The translations under genes were made by a program, and so were the position numbers. The notes below the pieces were generated by a model. The model saw nothing but the letters and a program-made list of their open reading frames with translations, was not told where the DNA came from and did not search any database. 64,000 bases of DNA from Roseomonas haemaphysalidis (GTDB lineage Bacteria > Pseudomonadota > Alphaproteobacteria > Acetobacterales > Acetobacteraceae), in NCBI RefSeq assembly GCF_017355405.1, contig NZ_CP061178.1, forward strand, positions 186,001-250,000, in the 5' to 3' direction. The stretch's first letter is position 1. Each line of letters opens with the position of its first letter. Positions 38,787-48,271 of the stretch are shown here, in pieces.

Positions 38787-39875
38787 ATGACGGTTGACGC
38801 CACCCTTTCCCGCCGCGCGCTGCTTGGCTGCGCTGGATCCATACTGGCTTCGGCACGCTCAGCCGCTGCCGACCAAACGGCATTCCCCGGCGGCACCTGG
38901 GCCACCGGGCCCGCCGTCCCGCCCGCTGCCGGCTTCGCGAAGGTAGAACAGGCACTGAGTGCCTTGCCCAGCACCGCCATGATGGTGGTGCAGGGCGGCC
39001 GCGTGGTGTGGCAGTGGGGCGAGGTGGCGGAGATTAGCTACCTCGCCTCCGCGCGCAAAAGCATCCTGTCCATGCTGTATGGTCGTGCGGTGATGGACGG
39101 TACCATCGATCTGGACCGCACAGTGGGCGACATTGGTATCAATGATGTCGGTGGTCTGCTGCCGGTGGAGCGCACGGCACGGGTGCGGGACTTGCTGACC
39201 GCGCGGTCGGGCGTTTATCACCCCGCCGGCAGCCCGGGCAGCGACCCAAGCACGCCCGCGCGGGGCTCGAAGCAACCCGGCACCTATTTCTTCTACAACA
39301 ACTGGGACTTTAACGTCGCAGGCGCAGTGTACGAGCGGTTGGCTGGCCGTACCGTGTTCAAGGCCTTCGAGGAGGACCTCGCCGAACCGCTGCAGATGCA
39401 AGACTACGACCCGACGCGCCAGCGGATGCTCGGCTTCACCGATCAGTCGGCATACCTCGCCTACCACTTTTTCCTATCGGGGAGGGACATGGCGCGGCTC
39501 GGGCTCTTGATGACACGTGGTGGTCAATGGAATGGGCGGCAGCTGATACCCGCGGCATGGGTGCGTGACAGCACTTCGCTGCACGTCCCTTCCGCCGAGA
39601 TGAGCGGCCCGTTCAAGGATGGCGGCCTGGGCTATGGCTATCTCTGGTGGGTGCCGGAGCGTGCAGAGCCGGCTTGGCAGGGCGCCTTTCTCGCCAACGG
39701 TAACTACGGCCAGTTCATCCTCGGCCTGCCCGCCATCGACACTGTGGTCGTGCACCGCCGCGCCGTGACGGACGCCTTCGCCGTCGGCCGCAACATGGGC
39801 ACGGACAATACCTCGCCAAGCGCTGTATCGCCCCGGCAATTCCTGCAACTGGTGGATACCCTGTTGGCGCCGTGA
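38787..39875 (+). CDS. Serine hydrolase, beta-lactamase class C/esterase family, with export signal
   Basis: A 362-aa paralogue of the preceding gene's product (shared KSILSMLYG, PAGSPG, YNNWDFNVAGA, AYHFFLSGRDMARLGLL). The nucleophile motif is S88-A-R-K91. The start was set at 38787, where an RR signal begins (SRRALLGCAGSILASA); longer frames upstream add unconserved sequence. LLGC could be a lipobox or a chance match. It is thus probably periplasmic or lipid-anchored. The 225-bp gap after the first hydrolase suggests a duplication with later gain of the signal region, or loss of it in the other copy. Confidence 0.87.
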   Translation: MTVDATLSRRALLGCAGSILASARSAAADQTAFPGGTWATGPAVPPAAGFAKVEQALSALPSTAMMVVQGGRVVWQWGEVAEISYLASARKSILSMLYGRAVMDGTIDLDRTVGDIGINDVGGLLPVERTARVRDLLTARSGVYHPAGSPGSDPSTPARGSKQPGTYFFYNNWDFNVAGAVYERLAGRTVFKAFEEDLAEPLQMQDYDPTRQRMLGFTDQSAYLAYHFFLSGRDMARLGLLMTRGGQWNGRQLIPAAWVRDSTSLHVPSAEMSGPFKDGGLGYGYLWWVPERAEPAWQGAFLANGNYGQFILGLPAIDTVVVHRRAVTDAFAVGRNMGTDNTSPSAVSPRQFLQLVDTLLAP

Positions 39876-40422
39876 CCGGGTTTGCTAACCATGGAACTGC
39901 TGTGTCGCGTCAAACTGACGTGGCCGCGGCGGAAGATCACATCCACGGTGCGCAACATCTCTGGCTTTATCAATCGGCGGTGGATCAACACCGCATGCGG
40001 CACCGCCCGCATCGACAGCTGCGCCGGCGTAATCATGAAGAACCCCGCCTGCACCAGCCCCAGGGCGTCTCTTGACCATTAAATCCACCGTCGAGTGACG
40101 ACTATGGGACAGATGCAAGTTCGCAGCATTACAGGCTGTGCCTGGGGACACCGCTATTACTAGCGAAATCACTGAAGAACGCGTCGAACCGAACGTCAAC
40201 GTCTCCGATGATCTGCCATTACGACCTAGGGCAGATTTGGATTTCAAGGAGGGTATCTGTCGCTCTATCACTGACGTGGTGAAGGATCGTTGCAACGATG
40301 CCTGCTACGCCAGTCATGAGAGCCAAGGTTCTGCCTGCCAAAGCTCCATGTCTCGCCGGGCATATTCAATTGATACAATGTTCCCAACCTGCCATGAGTA
40401 TCTGCTCGATTTACTGCAATGA
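39876..40422. other. 547-bp gap with no recognisable gene
   Basis: Several short frames overlap on both strands but none has coding-like composition, a ribosome site or a family motif. It separates the serine-hydrolase cassette from the LysR/Bug cassette. Confidence 0.4.
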
Positions 40423-41355
40423 TCAAATCAGCATCTCGCAATCGAGACCACGCGCCGTAGCGGTGTCGCAGAATTCCTGTAATGACGCGCGGAGATGCCG
40501 CTCAAAATGCAGCATGATGCGCGACACCGGCTTCTGCCGCGCATAAACGAGGCCCAGCGTCAGTTCGATCTTCGGTTCAAAACGGATGGTCACCACTTCC
40601 GGCCTCGGCGGACCGGAAAGGGTGAGGGGGTGCACCAGTGCGATGCCGATCCCCTCGCAGGCCATGCTCAAGGCCGCCGAGGACTGGTTGGTGCCGACCA
40701 CCCGCATGCGCGAGAAGTCGTGTTCCAGCCTTTCCCGCAGCACCAGCCCCGGCGGGCCGTGTGCGTTCTGCACCACAATGACCTCGTCAATCAGGTCGGC
40801 GGGGCGGATGCAGTCGTGGCCTGCCAGCGCGTGGCCGACGGGAACGGCGCAGACCACGGCCATGCGCAGGACCGGCTGCACGGCCACGCCGATCTCGTCG
40901 ATCGGCATGAAGGCTAAGCCTATGTCGGCTGTGTCCTGCCGGATCTGCTGCAGCACCTTGGCGGCGGTGTGGCTGCCGACCTGCAACTGCACGCGCCTGT
41001 GCTCCCTCAGGAAGGAAGCCACGGCGCGGGGTAGCAGCGCGATGAACAACGTAGGCACGCTGGCGATGGAAAGTGAGCCGGCACGAGAATCCCGCAACTC
41101 CTCGGCCCGCCCCTTCAGCGACGAGAACTGCGCGAGGATGCGTTCGATATCCGGCATCAGCGCCCGGGCCTCGTCGGTCAACCGGGTGCGGTTGCCGAAG
41201 CGCACGGCAATGGGAAAGCCAAGCTGCATCTCCGCCTCCCGCAGCGTCTGGCTGACGGCGGGTTGGGACACGTTCAGCACGCGCGCCGTTTCCGTGACAC
41301 TGTGCGTGCGCGCGAAGATGCGGATCACTTCCAGCTGGCGAACGCCGAGTTTCAT
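40423..41355 (-). CDS. LysR-family transcriptional regulator
   Basis: A 310-aa regulator. The HTH is RQLEVIRIFARTHSVTETARVLNVSQPAVSQTLREAE in pieces typical of LysR, followed by a two-lobed effector domain (LSIASVPTLFIALLP). The ATG at 41355 was chosen since it starts just before the HTH; a longer frame to 41559 adds 68 low-complexity residues with no likeness. It is divergent from the Bug receptor gene, with inverted repeats in the 98-bp gap. It likely controls uptake of an organic acid sensed by that receptor. Confidence 0.92.
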   Translation of the reverse strand: MKLGVRQLEVIRIFARTHSVTETARVLNVSQPAVSQTLREAEMQLGFPIAVRFGNRTRLTDEARALMPDIERILAQFSSLKGRAEELRDSRAGSLSIASVPTLFIALLPRAVASFLREHRRVQLQVGSHTAAKVLQQIRQDTADIGLAFMPIDEIGVAVQPVLRMAVVCAVPVGHALAGHDCIRPADLIDEVIVVQNAHGPPGLVLRERLEHDFSRMRVVGTNQSSAALSMACEGIGIALVHPLTLSGPPRPEVVTIRFEPKIELTLGLVYARQKPVSRIMLHFERHLRASLQEFCDTATARGLDCEMLI

Positions 41356-41395
41356 AAGTGATCCGTTATGGAAGCCCCAGGAAAGCGTATTTTCC
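41353..41395. promoter_or_regulatory. Inverted repeats in the LysR/Bug divergent gap
   Basis: CATAA-(8 nt)-TTATG at 41353-41370 overlaps the LysR start codon. GGAAA-(6 nt)-TTTCC lies at 41380-41395. Either could be part of a LysR site; neither is a perfect T-N11-A box. Confidence 0.3.
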
Positions 41396-41453
41396 CTGAA
41401 GAAGCTTGAATGGCAAGCTGCGGACATTCCTCTCGCCGCAAGGATCTTTCGCC

Positions 41454-42446
41454 ATGACCAGCAACCGCCTGACCGGCTCCCGTCGCGGCTTTCTCGCCGC
41501 CGCCGGCACCCTGCTGGCACGGCCCGCGCTGGCCGGGCCCGGCTTTCCCGACCGCCCACTCCGCATCGTGGTGCCCTTCGCGCCCGGCGGCGTCAGTGAC
41601 ATCCTGACCCGCGCGCTGGCGGAAGCCATGACGCCGGTGCTGGGCCAGTCGATGGTGGTGGAGAACCGCTCCGGTGCCGGTGGCAACGTCGGCGCCGAAT
41701 ACGTCGCCCACGGCTCGCCGGACGGCTACACCCTGCTTTGCGCCAGCCCGGCCACGATGGGCATCGCCAAGCCGCTCTACGGCAAGCTGAGCTATGATCC
41801 GGATACCGAACTGCTGCCGGTCGGGCTGATGGGCGCGCAGGCCAACGTGCTGCTGACCAGCTCGAAGGCACTGGCCACACCAAGCCTGGACGGGCTGCTG
41901 GCGGCAGCGCGCGCGCGACCCGGGGCACTCAACTTCGGCTCTGGCGGCAGCGGGTCACTGGCGCACCTGACCGGCGAGCTGTTCGCGAAGGATGCCGGCG
42001 TGCAGTTGACGCATGTGCCGTATCGCGGCAGCCCGCCCGCCATCGCGGACCTGTTGTCCGGCCAGATCCAGCTGATCTTCGACGCCGTGGTCACGGCACT
42101 GCCGCTGTCGCAGGCCGGCGCGCTCCACATCCTCGGTACCGCCACGGCGGCGCGGCAGGACAGCCTGCCGGACGTACCCGCCCTGCCGGAACTCGGCTTT
42201 CCCAGCCTGGACGTGCCCAACTGGTTCGGGCTGTTCGCGCCAGCCGGCACGCCGGCGCCCGTACTGGCGAAGCTGCAGCAGGCGATGGCGCAGGTGACCG
42301 GCACGGCGCAGTGGCGGGATCAGTTGCGCGCCCGCCATTCCATGCCCCTGGCTCTCACCTCAGGCCCAGAGCTGGACGCATTCCTGGCGAAGGAGCGCGC
42401 ACGATGGGCGGCGGCGGTGCGGACGAGCGGGGCGCAGGCCGCCTGA
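41454..42446 (+). CDS. TTT-family (Bug) tripartite tricarboxylate receptor, orphan
   Basis: A 330-aa periplasmic receptor. The RR signal SRRGFLAAAGTLLA suggests Tat export. The mature part has the Bug pattern: DRPLRIVVPFAPGGVSDILTRALAEAM, then VVENRSGAGGNVGAEYVA and a late PNWFGLFAPAGTPAPV. ATG 41454 was chosen because AAGGATC lies upstream and the signal begins there. TctA/TctB-type membrane genes are absent from the window. Bug receptors bind carboxylates, amides or amino acids. The LysR gene is divergent, and the amidase gene is convergent. Confidence 0.93.
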   Translation: MTSNRLTGSRRGFLAAAGTLLARPALAGPGFPDRPLRIVVPFAPGGVSDILTRALAEAMTPVLGQSMVVENRSGAGGNVGAEYVAHGSPDGYTLLCASPATMGIAKPLYGKLSYDPDTELLPVGLMGAQANVLLTSSKALATPSLDGLLAAARARPGALNFGSGGSGSLAHLTGELFAKDAGVQLTHVPYRGSPPAIADLLSGQIQLIFDAVVTALPLSQAGALHILGTATAARQDSLPDVPALPELGFPSLDVPNWFGLFAPAGTPAPVLAKLQQAMAQVTGTAQWRDQLRARHSMPLALTSGPELDAFLAKERARWAAAVRTSGAQAA

Positions 42447-42465
42447 CGGCCCGCGCCCCCGGAGT

Positions 42466-43866
42466 TCAGAGCGCGGGCCAGCGGTCCGCCCAGGGATGCG
42501 CCGCCTCGTACTGGCGGGCCATGGCGACCAGCGTCCAGTCTCCGCCATAGGGTGCCACCAGCTGAAAGCCGATGGGCAGGCCGGCGGGCGAGGGGTCAGC
42601 CGGGATGCTGATGCCGGGAAGGCTGGCCAGGTTGACGATGCCGGTAAAGGCGCGGTGGTGCGGCGGGCCGAACTCCTCCGCCTTCCATTGCAACGCGCCG
42701 GAGGAGGGGGTCATCATCAGGTCGTAGTCGCGGAAGAAGCGCGCGAACTGCGCCTGAATGTCGCGGAAGGCCTGCAGCGCGTCCTGATAGTCCATGGCGC
42801 TCAGAGCCATGCCTTTCTCTATCATCTCCTCGTAGATTTTGCCGACGCGGCCGCGCCATTCCTTGCCGCGCAGCAGCCAGGCCAGACCGGCGGCACCCAC
42901 ATTGGGCCAGTTCTTCTCGAACAACGCGAGATCGGCGGGCAAGGTGCCCTGTTCCACTATGTGGCCCAGCGCGCGCAGGTTTTCCGCGGCGGCAGCGCAG
43001 GCTTCGGCGATCGGTGCGTCCACCGGCCAGTCGCCGAAGCGCGGCACGTAAAGAATACGCATGGGCCGCGCCGGCGGTTCGCCCTCGTCGGCACGAAAGG
43101 CCATCGAGCCCCGGTCCTCGTCCAGCGGGCCCTGGATGGCGGCAAGCGCCATGGCCAGGTCATCGGTGGTGCGGGCGATGGGGCCGATGATCTCGGCATC
43201 GTGCAGGATGACCGGCAGGCCGCCGCTGCGCGCCACCCGACCCACACTGGGCTTCAGCCCAAGCAGCCCGGTGTAGCCCGCGGGCCGCCGGATGGAGCCG
43301 CCGCCATCCGTCCCCAGCGCCACAGGTCCCATGCCGGAAGACACGGCGGACACCGCGCCGCCCGAGGAAGCGCCCGAGGTCAGGGCGGGGTCGTAGGGGT
43401 TTCGCGTGGTGCCGAACAGCTCCGTGCTGACATTGCCCCGGCCCAGCGTGAACTCCGAGACATTGGTCTTGCCCAGGATCACCGCGCCCTGGGTGCGCAG
43501 CCGCGCCACGGGTGTCTCATCCTGCTGCGGCACGAAATCCGCGAAGGTTTCGCTGCCCCAGGCGCAGCGCAGCCCCGCCACAGTGATGTTGTCCTTGATG
43601 CTGACAGGTATGCCGTCGAAAGGGCCGAGCGGCTGGCCGGCGGCGAAGCGCGCGTCGGCCTGGGCGGCGGCCTGCCGCGCGCCAGACTCGTCCAGAGTCG
43701 CGAAGGCATTCACCACGGGATTGGCCTGGGCGATGCGGGCGAGGATGGCTTCCAGCGCAACGCTGGGCTTTAGGCTGCCTTGGCGGTAGCGGCGTGCCAG
43801 CTCAGTCGCCGTCAGGCGGTGGATGGGGGTGGTGGTGGCCTCGGCGGCCAGGGTGGCTGTGCTCAT
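42466..43866 (-). CDS. Amidase signature family hydrolase
   Basis: A 466-aa amidase with the complete Ser-cisSer-Lys triad: Lys91 in VSIKDN, Ser167 in TSGASSGG and Ser191 in GTDGGGSIRRPA. It would release ammonia or an amine from a carboxamide in the cytoplasm. The ATG at 43866 was chosen because upstream in-frame codons overlap the SBP gene. It is last in an AbrB-SBP-amidase operon, 11 bp after the SBP. The amide is likely the SBP ligand. It is convergent with the Bug receptor gene. Confidence 0.94.
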   Translation of the reverse strand: MSTATLAAEATTTPIHRLTATELARRYRQGSLKPSVALEAILARIAQANPVVNAFATLDESGARQAAAQADARFAAGQPLGPFDGIPVSIKDNITVAGLRCAWGSETFADFVPQQDETPVARLRTQGAVILGKTNVSEFTLGRGNVSTELFGTTRNPYDPALTSGASSGGAVSAVSSGMGPVALGTDGGGSIRRPAGYTGLLGLKPSVGRVARSGGLPVILHDAEIIGPIARTTDDLAMALAAIQGPLDEDRGSMAFRADEGEPPARPMRILYVPRFGDWPVDAPIAEACAAAAENLRALGHIVEQGTLPADLALFEKNWPNVGAAGLAWLLRGKEWRGRVGKIYEEMIEKGMALSAMDYQDALQAFRDIQAQFARFFRDYDLMMTPSSGALQWKAEEFGPPHHRAFTGIVNLASLPGISIPADPSPAGLPIGFQLVAPYGGDWTLVAMARQYEAAHPWADRWPAL

Positions 43867-43877
43867 GGGATGTGCCT

Positions 43878-45476
43878 TCACTTCCGGGGCAGGACGAACT
43901 GGGCCAGGGTCCACTCGTCGGCCCTCGGCTCGTAGGAAAGGCCCGCGCGCGTGGCCCAGAGATTCACCTGGAACAGCAGCGGCACGATGGCATGGTCGGC
44001 CATGGCCATCTCGCCCGCCTGCTCCAGCAGGGCGCGCCGCGCTTCCGGTTCCACCGTGCCGAGGGCGCGCCGCAGCAGCGCATCAAATCCGGGGTTGGAA
44101 TAGCGTCCGCGGTTGGCGGCGCCCATGCCGGTAGCCCGGTCCGGCGTCGCGATGAGCGAGCGCAGGGAGGAGGATGCCTCACCCGTATTGGCGCCGAAGC
44201 TCAGCAGCATGGCCGAATAAGCGTAGTTCGGCGCACCGCCCTGGGACAGCAGCATGGAGAAGGGCATGGTCTGCACCTTCGCCGCGATGCCGCTGCGCGT
44301 CATCATCTGCGCCACGGCTTGCAACACCTTGTCGTCGTTGGGGAAGCGGTTGTTGGAACCGTGCAAGGTCAGCTGGAAGCCCTTGGGGTAGCCGGCTTCT
44401 GCCAGCAGCGCCCGGGCCGTTGGCGCGTCCGCCGGTTCCGGCTGCATCCGTTGGCTGACGCCGAAGAAGCCGGGCGCCAGCACGGCGCCGGCGGGCAGGG
44501 CGGAGCCTTCCATCAGCCGCTCCGCCAGCGCGCCGCGATCCACCGAAAGGGAGATGGCCTTGCGAACCCGCGCGTCTCGCAGCGGGTTGGACTGCAGCGG
44601 CTGGCCGTCCGGGCCGGCGGCGAAGGGTGTGCTCTGCCGCTCCGTATCGAATGACAGGAAAATCAGGCGATTGGACACGGTGCTCCAGAGCCCGACGCCC
44701 GGCCGCTTTTCCAGTGCCGCCCGCTGGCTGCTGGGCACGCCCTCCACCACGTCCACGTCGCCGGCGGCCAGGGCAGCCAGGCGGGCGCTGTCGTCGGGGA
44801 TGACGCGCAGCGTCACCTGTTGCCATGGCGCGGCGCCGCCCCAGTAATCCGGGTTGCGCGCCAGCACGGCCTCCTGGCCAGGCGTGAAGGCGCGGTAACG
44901 GAAGGGACCAGTGCCGACCATGGCCTCGCCGTTGCGGAAGGCTTCGCTCGGCGCGTTGCGGAAGCGAGCCTGCACGATGTCGATCATGGACAGATCGTTG
45001 GGCAGCAGAGGATTCGGCGTGACGGTAGTGATGCGGAGCATGTGCTCGCCGATCATGTCCACCGCGGAGATGCCGCGCAGGAACTGGGCGAAGGAGCCTG
45101 GGCTGTTGGCGACATCGGGCGCGCGCGCCAGGCTGGCCACCACGTCGGCGGCGGTGAAGGGCGTTCCGTCATGGAAGCGCACGCCCTGCCGCAGCGTGAT
45201 CTGCCACACCGTGTCGGAAACCGGTGTCCAGGCCGTCGCCAAGCCCGGCACTGGGTTCTGCCGTGCGTCCTGGTGCACCAGCCGATCAAAGACATGCGCG
45301 GCCAGCGCATTGTTCGGCATCAGGTTGTGGAAATGCGGGTCGAGCGCGGTGGGGGGCGAGGAGGTGGCGATCACCAGCGACTGCGCCGCGGCGCCGGAAA
45401 GCGGGCCAACGACTGCCAGCACGGCGCACAATGCCAGTCCCGGGCGGCGGAACGGGGGCAGGCAGGCCTGGGGCAT
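43878..45476 (-). CDS. ABC importer solute-binding protein, family 5, orphan
   Basis: A 532-aa periplasmic receptor with a signal peptide (GLALCAVLAVVGPLSGAAAQS). The start was set at ATG 45476; a longer frame to 45536 would overlap the membrane protein gene's end. It shares LDPHFHN, VFDRLVH, LRQGVRFHDGTP and GTGPFRYRAF with the three other orphan SBPs. No permease is adjacent, but an AbrB-family membrane protein precedes it and the amidase follows. It may hand its ligand to a shared Dpp-type channel. Confidence 0.92.
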   Translation of the reverse strand: MPQACLPPFRRPGLALCAVLAVVGPLSGAAAQSLVIATSSPPTALDPHFHNLMPNNALAAHVFDRLVHQDARQNPVPGLATAWTPVSDTVWQITLRQGVRFHDGTPFTAADVVASLARAPDVANSPGSFAQFLRGISAVDMIGEHMLRITTVTPNPLLPNDLSMIDIVQARFRNAPSEAFRNGEAMVGTGPFRYRAFTPGQEAVLARNPDYWGGAAPWQQVTLRVIPDDSARLAALAAGDVDVVEGVPSSQRAALEKRPGVGLWSTVSNRLIFLSFDTERQSTPFAAGPDGQPLQSNPLRDARVRKAISLSVDRGALAERLMEGSALPAGAVLAPGFFGVSQRMQPEPADAPTARALLAEAGYPKGFQLTLHGSNNRFPNDDKVLQAVAQMMTRSGIAAKVQTMPFSMLLSQGGAPNYAYSAMLLSFGANTGEASSSLRSLIATPDRATGMGAANRGRYSNPGFDALLRRALGTVEPEARRALLEQAGEMAMADHAIVPLLFQVNLWATRAGLSYEPRADEWTLAQFVLPRK

Positions 45477-45528
45477 GGCGGGACGGTGTCCTTCAAAGGG
45501 TTTGGCACGACCGGCAGGCGGGCTCACG

Positions 45529-46599
45529 TCACGCATCCGGTTGCCCCTGCTTCAGGGGGTCGGCGGCATGCCTGGCGGTGATGGACCACATCCAAAGCGG
45601 GCTGAGCAGCGTCAGCGCCATCAGACGCACAACGTGGTGCGCGCTGACATAGGATGGGTCGAGATCAAGCGCGAAGGCCATCACGGTCATCGCCTCCACT
45701 CCGCCGGGAGCATAGGCAAGCCAGATCTCGGCAAAGGGAAACCCCAGCAGGCTCTGACAAAGCAGGGCGAAGCCGAAGGACAGCATGACGGCGATGGCGG
45801 TGCCGATGCAGGCCGGGCGCACGGTGCGCAGCAGCAGGCTGGGCGAGGTGCCGGCGAAGCGACTGCCGATGACCGTGCCGGTCATCACAAAGGCCGCTAC
45901 CATCAGGGCCGGGTCCAGGCGGCCGGATACGAAGCCCAGCAGGTGCAGCACGCCGCTGCCCAGCATGGCGCCCACCAGCCGCCCACCCGGCACGCCCAGC
46001 CGTGCCAGCACCAGGCTGCCAGCGGCCCCGGCCACCAGCATGATGGCCATGTCCGCCAGCGTGGCGGGAGGCGGGGTGGCCAGGGCCAGCGCGGCATGCC
46101 CGCCGAAAGCCAGGGCGACCGGCAGCAGGCCGACCAGTAGAAGTTGCCGTAGCGTTTGCGCCAGGGCCACGACAGGGAAGTTGGCGGTGGTGCCGGTAGC
46201 CAGGGCCAGCACAGCGGACAGCGCGCCCGGCACCGAGGCCAGCCGCGCCGTGGCCGGGTCCCAGCCATGGATGCGGTGGAGGTAGAAGGAGCCCGCCGCC
46301 ATTGTGGCGGCGATCGACACCATGAGGATCAACAGGCTGATCGGCCACAGCGTCGCGTCATGCAGTGTGGACGGCGTGACGGCACTGCCCATCGAGGTAC
46401 CCAGCACGATGAAAGTACCGTCCCTGAGGGTATCAGGCACACGGACAGGCAGGCGGCACAGAGCAGCCAGGGCGACGGCCAGCATGGCGCCGCAAAGCCA
46501 GCCCGCCGGCATGCCGACTGCGTTGAGGGCTCCGCCGCCGAGGGCAGCGATGACCAGGGTGCGGATCACCGTCAGCGACGGTGCGGCAAAGCCTGACAT
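45529..46599 (-). CDS. AbrB-family membrane protein (PF05145-like putative transporter)
   Basis: A 356-aa inner-membrane protein with about ten hydrophobic segments. It has the duplicated Gly-rich halves of the AbrB/AmoA-like family (GGGALNAVGMPAGWLCGAML and the later LGVPGGRLVGAMLGSGVLHLLG). YAPGGVEAMTVMAFALD is a family signature. Members are often misnamed ammonia monooxygenase; a transport or regulatory role is suspected but not established. ATG 46599 was chosen at the start of the fold. It is first in the operon with the SBP (52 bp gap) and the amidase. Confidence 0.88.
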   Translation of the reverse strand: MSGFAAPSLTVIRTLVIAALGGGALNAVGMPAGWLCGAMLAVALAALCRLPVRVPDTLRDGTFIVLGTSMGSAVTPSTLHDATLWPISLLILMVSIAATMAAGSFYLHRIHGWDPATARLASVPGALSAVLALATGTTANFPVVALAQTLRQLLLVGLLPVALAFGGHAALALATPPPATLADMAIMLVAGAAGSLVLARLGVPGGRLVGAMLGSGVLHLLGFVSGRLDPALMVAAFVMTGTVIGSRFAGTSPSLLLRTVRPACIGTAIAVMLSFGFALLCQSLLGFPFAEIWLAYAPGGVEAMTVMAFALDLDPSYVSAHHVVRLMALTLLSPLWMWSITARHAADPLKQGQPDA

Positions 46600-47053
46600 C
46601 GCTCCGCTGCCCGGGGCGGTCCTCGTCGTCGGCGACTTCACGATGGGATTGGCTCCACGCCCGGGCATTGATGATGACCGCTGGCGGACCAGCGCATTCG
46701 TTCGGGCCGGAAGCTTGGCGGAAACACCGTATTAGGGAAAATACAATGATCGAAAGTGCGGATAAGGAATTGCTTATCCTTATGATTATGGGGGACCCCA
46801 AAGAGCGCCCTGCACCCCTGGCGCCAAACGCTGTCCCTGAAGGACTTGCTCAATTACTGGTTTCGTCCCTGTCCGGATCACTCAGGCTGGTGCAGCGTGG
46901 ACGGCAGGACAGAAGGCCTGAAGCTTTGGCATATGTGAGTCTGGGAAGGCTTGCTTCGGGCATGGCAAATTAGCCACTCATGATGACGCCGCGTAGCTCC
47001 AGCGCGCAGCAACGCGACGCTGAAGCACGCGACCTCATGACGTCGAAGGCAAG
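46600..47053. other. 454-bp gap with a small palindrome and a doubtful short frame
   Basis: It holds the upstream side of the AbrB operon. GATAAG-(6 nt)-CTTATC lies at 46761-46778. A 75-codon frame starts at ATG 46746 with AGGGA 7 nt upstream, but its composition resembles nothing known and the palindrome lies within it. The remaining part has no recognisable feature. Confidence 0.35.
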
Positions 47054-48271
47054 CTAGGCCACTTCGCAGATATCCAGGATCGTCAGCAGGTAGACCCGCA
47101 CCATGTCGAGGAAATCGACAATGTCCACGCGCTCGTCCGGCATGGTGTTGTAGCGGCCGCCTGGCCCGCAGACGATGCCTTCCATGCCGCCCAGCTTGTA
47201 GAGATGCCCGGCGTCGGTGCCGTAATAACCCGGCGGCGTGATGGCACCGGTTGGCTGCGGCGTACCACGGACCGCCATGTAGGCACGGTTGATGGCCTGG
47301 ACGATGCGGCTCTCGGGCGAGACTTCGAAGGCCGGCATGGGCTGATGTCCGGTCGCGGCCTCCGTGGTCAGGCTGGCGCGCAGGCCGGGGAAGCGAGCCT
47401 CGAGTGCGTCCAGCTCGCGCCGCATGTCGGCCAGCGCGCCCTGCTCCGTTTGGCCGGGGGCATAGCGGCCAGAGCCGCGCAGGCGCACGAAGTCTGCCAC
47501 CTGCGGCGCGCGCCACTCATGCAGTTCCTGCCCCAGGGCACCGCGCACCACGCCCACATGCACGCGGTTGATGCTTTCATGCGCGGGCGAGGCGGCGCCC
47601 GAGAAGCGCATGGCATTCAAGCGCGGGATCAGGTCCACGGCGGCGACGATCGCATCCACCGCCTCCTCGCGCTTGGACAGGTGGCGCGTGTCGCCGGTCA
47701 GCTCGATCACGAAGGTGAAGGCGGCGGCGTGCATGGTCAGCGCCGCCAGGTCAGTCGGCTCGCTATTGACGAAGTAGTCGGCGCGCAGCCCCTGCTCCAT
47801 CAGCGCGCGGGTGCCGATGCCGCCCTGCAGCTCGCCCACCACGAAGGTGAGGATGACGTCGCCCTTCAGCTTCACGCCCGCGTCCAGCAGCGTCTTGACG
47901 GCGCAGAAATAGGCGGCATCGCCCGCCTTCATGTTGGACACGCCGATGCCGTAGATGAAGTTCTCGTCGACCTTGCCGCCCCAGGGATCGACGGTCCAAC
48001 CTTCCGTCGCCGGGTTGGTGTCGAGGTGGCCGTTGAACAGCAGGCTCTTGCCGCCGCCCGCACCGCGCAGCCGGCCCACGGCGTTGATGCGCCCACCGGG
48101 CACCGGCGTCAGCTCCGTCTCGAGGCCGAGCTCGCGCATGCGCTCGCCCATCGCCTCCACCAGCGTCCGCTCGCCCTCCGTCTGGCTGTAGCTCTTGTGG
48201 CGCGCCATGGCGGCCAGCGTGTCGAGGCAGTCCTGCGCATCGATGCGCGCCAGAAGGTCCTCAGGGGTCAT
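47054..48271 (-). CDS. M20-family peptidase/deacylase-like protein with altered metal site
   Basis: A 405-aa protein with the ArgE/DapE fold. His82 and Asp84 (GHLDTNP) and Glu171 (SEPTD) fit normal metal-site positions. By eye, however, the bridging Asp is Asn113 (GVSNMKAG), the second Glu of the EE pair is Leu148 (GELQGG) and the last His is Asn375 (YNTMPDERV). M20 enzymes normally release amino acids from acyl- or peptidyl-amides with two zinc ions. This one may use one metal, or another chemistry. The ATG overlaps the ATPase stop as ATGA, so it is translated with the importer. It probably processes or binds the imported compound. Confidence 0.87.
   Translation of the reverse strand: MTPEDLLARIDAQDCLDTLAAMARHKSYSQTEGERTLVEAMGERMRELGLETELTPVPGGRINAVGRLRGAGGGKSLLFNGHLDTNPATEGWTVDPWGGKVDENFIYGIGVSNMKAGDAAYFCAVKTLLDAGVKLKGDVILTFVVGELQGGIGTRALMEQGLRADYFVNSEPTDLAALTMHAAAFTFVIELTGDTRHLSKREEAVDAIVAAVDLIPRLNAMRFSGAASPAHESINRVHVGVVRGALGQELHEWRAPQVADFVRLRGSGRYAPGQTEQGALADMRRELDALEARFPGLRASLTTEAATGHQPMPAFEVSPESRIVQAINRAYMAVRGTPQPTGAITPPGYYGTDAGHLYKLGGMEGIVCGPGGRYNTMPDERVDIVDFLDMVRVYLLTILDICEVA

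Noticed and set aside
37521..39875. Calling the tandem hydrolases beta-lactamases
   Set aside because: SxxK and YxN fit the fold, but the KTG element is replaced. Esterase, amidase or peptidase activity is equally likely.
39704..40054. Possible 116-aa minus-strand gene after the serine hydrolases
   Set aside because: It overlaps the second hydrolase antisense, has no ribosome site and no recognisable domain.
46746..46973. Possible 75-aa gene with AGGGA before the ATG
   Set aside because: It has no family likeness or coding-like pattern, and a palindrome lies within it. Kept only as part of the gap note.
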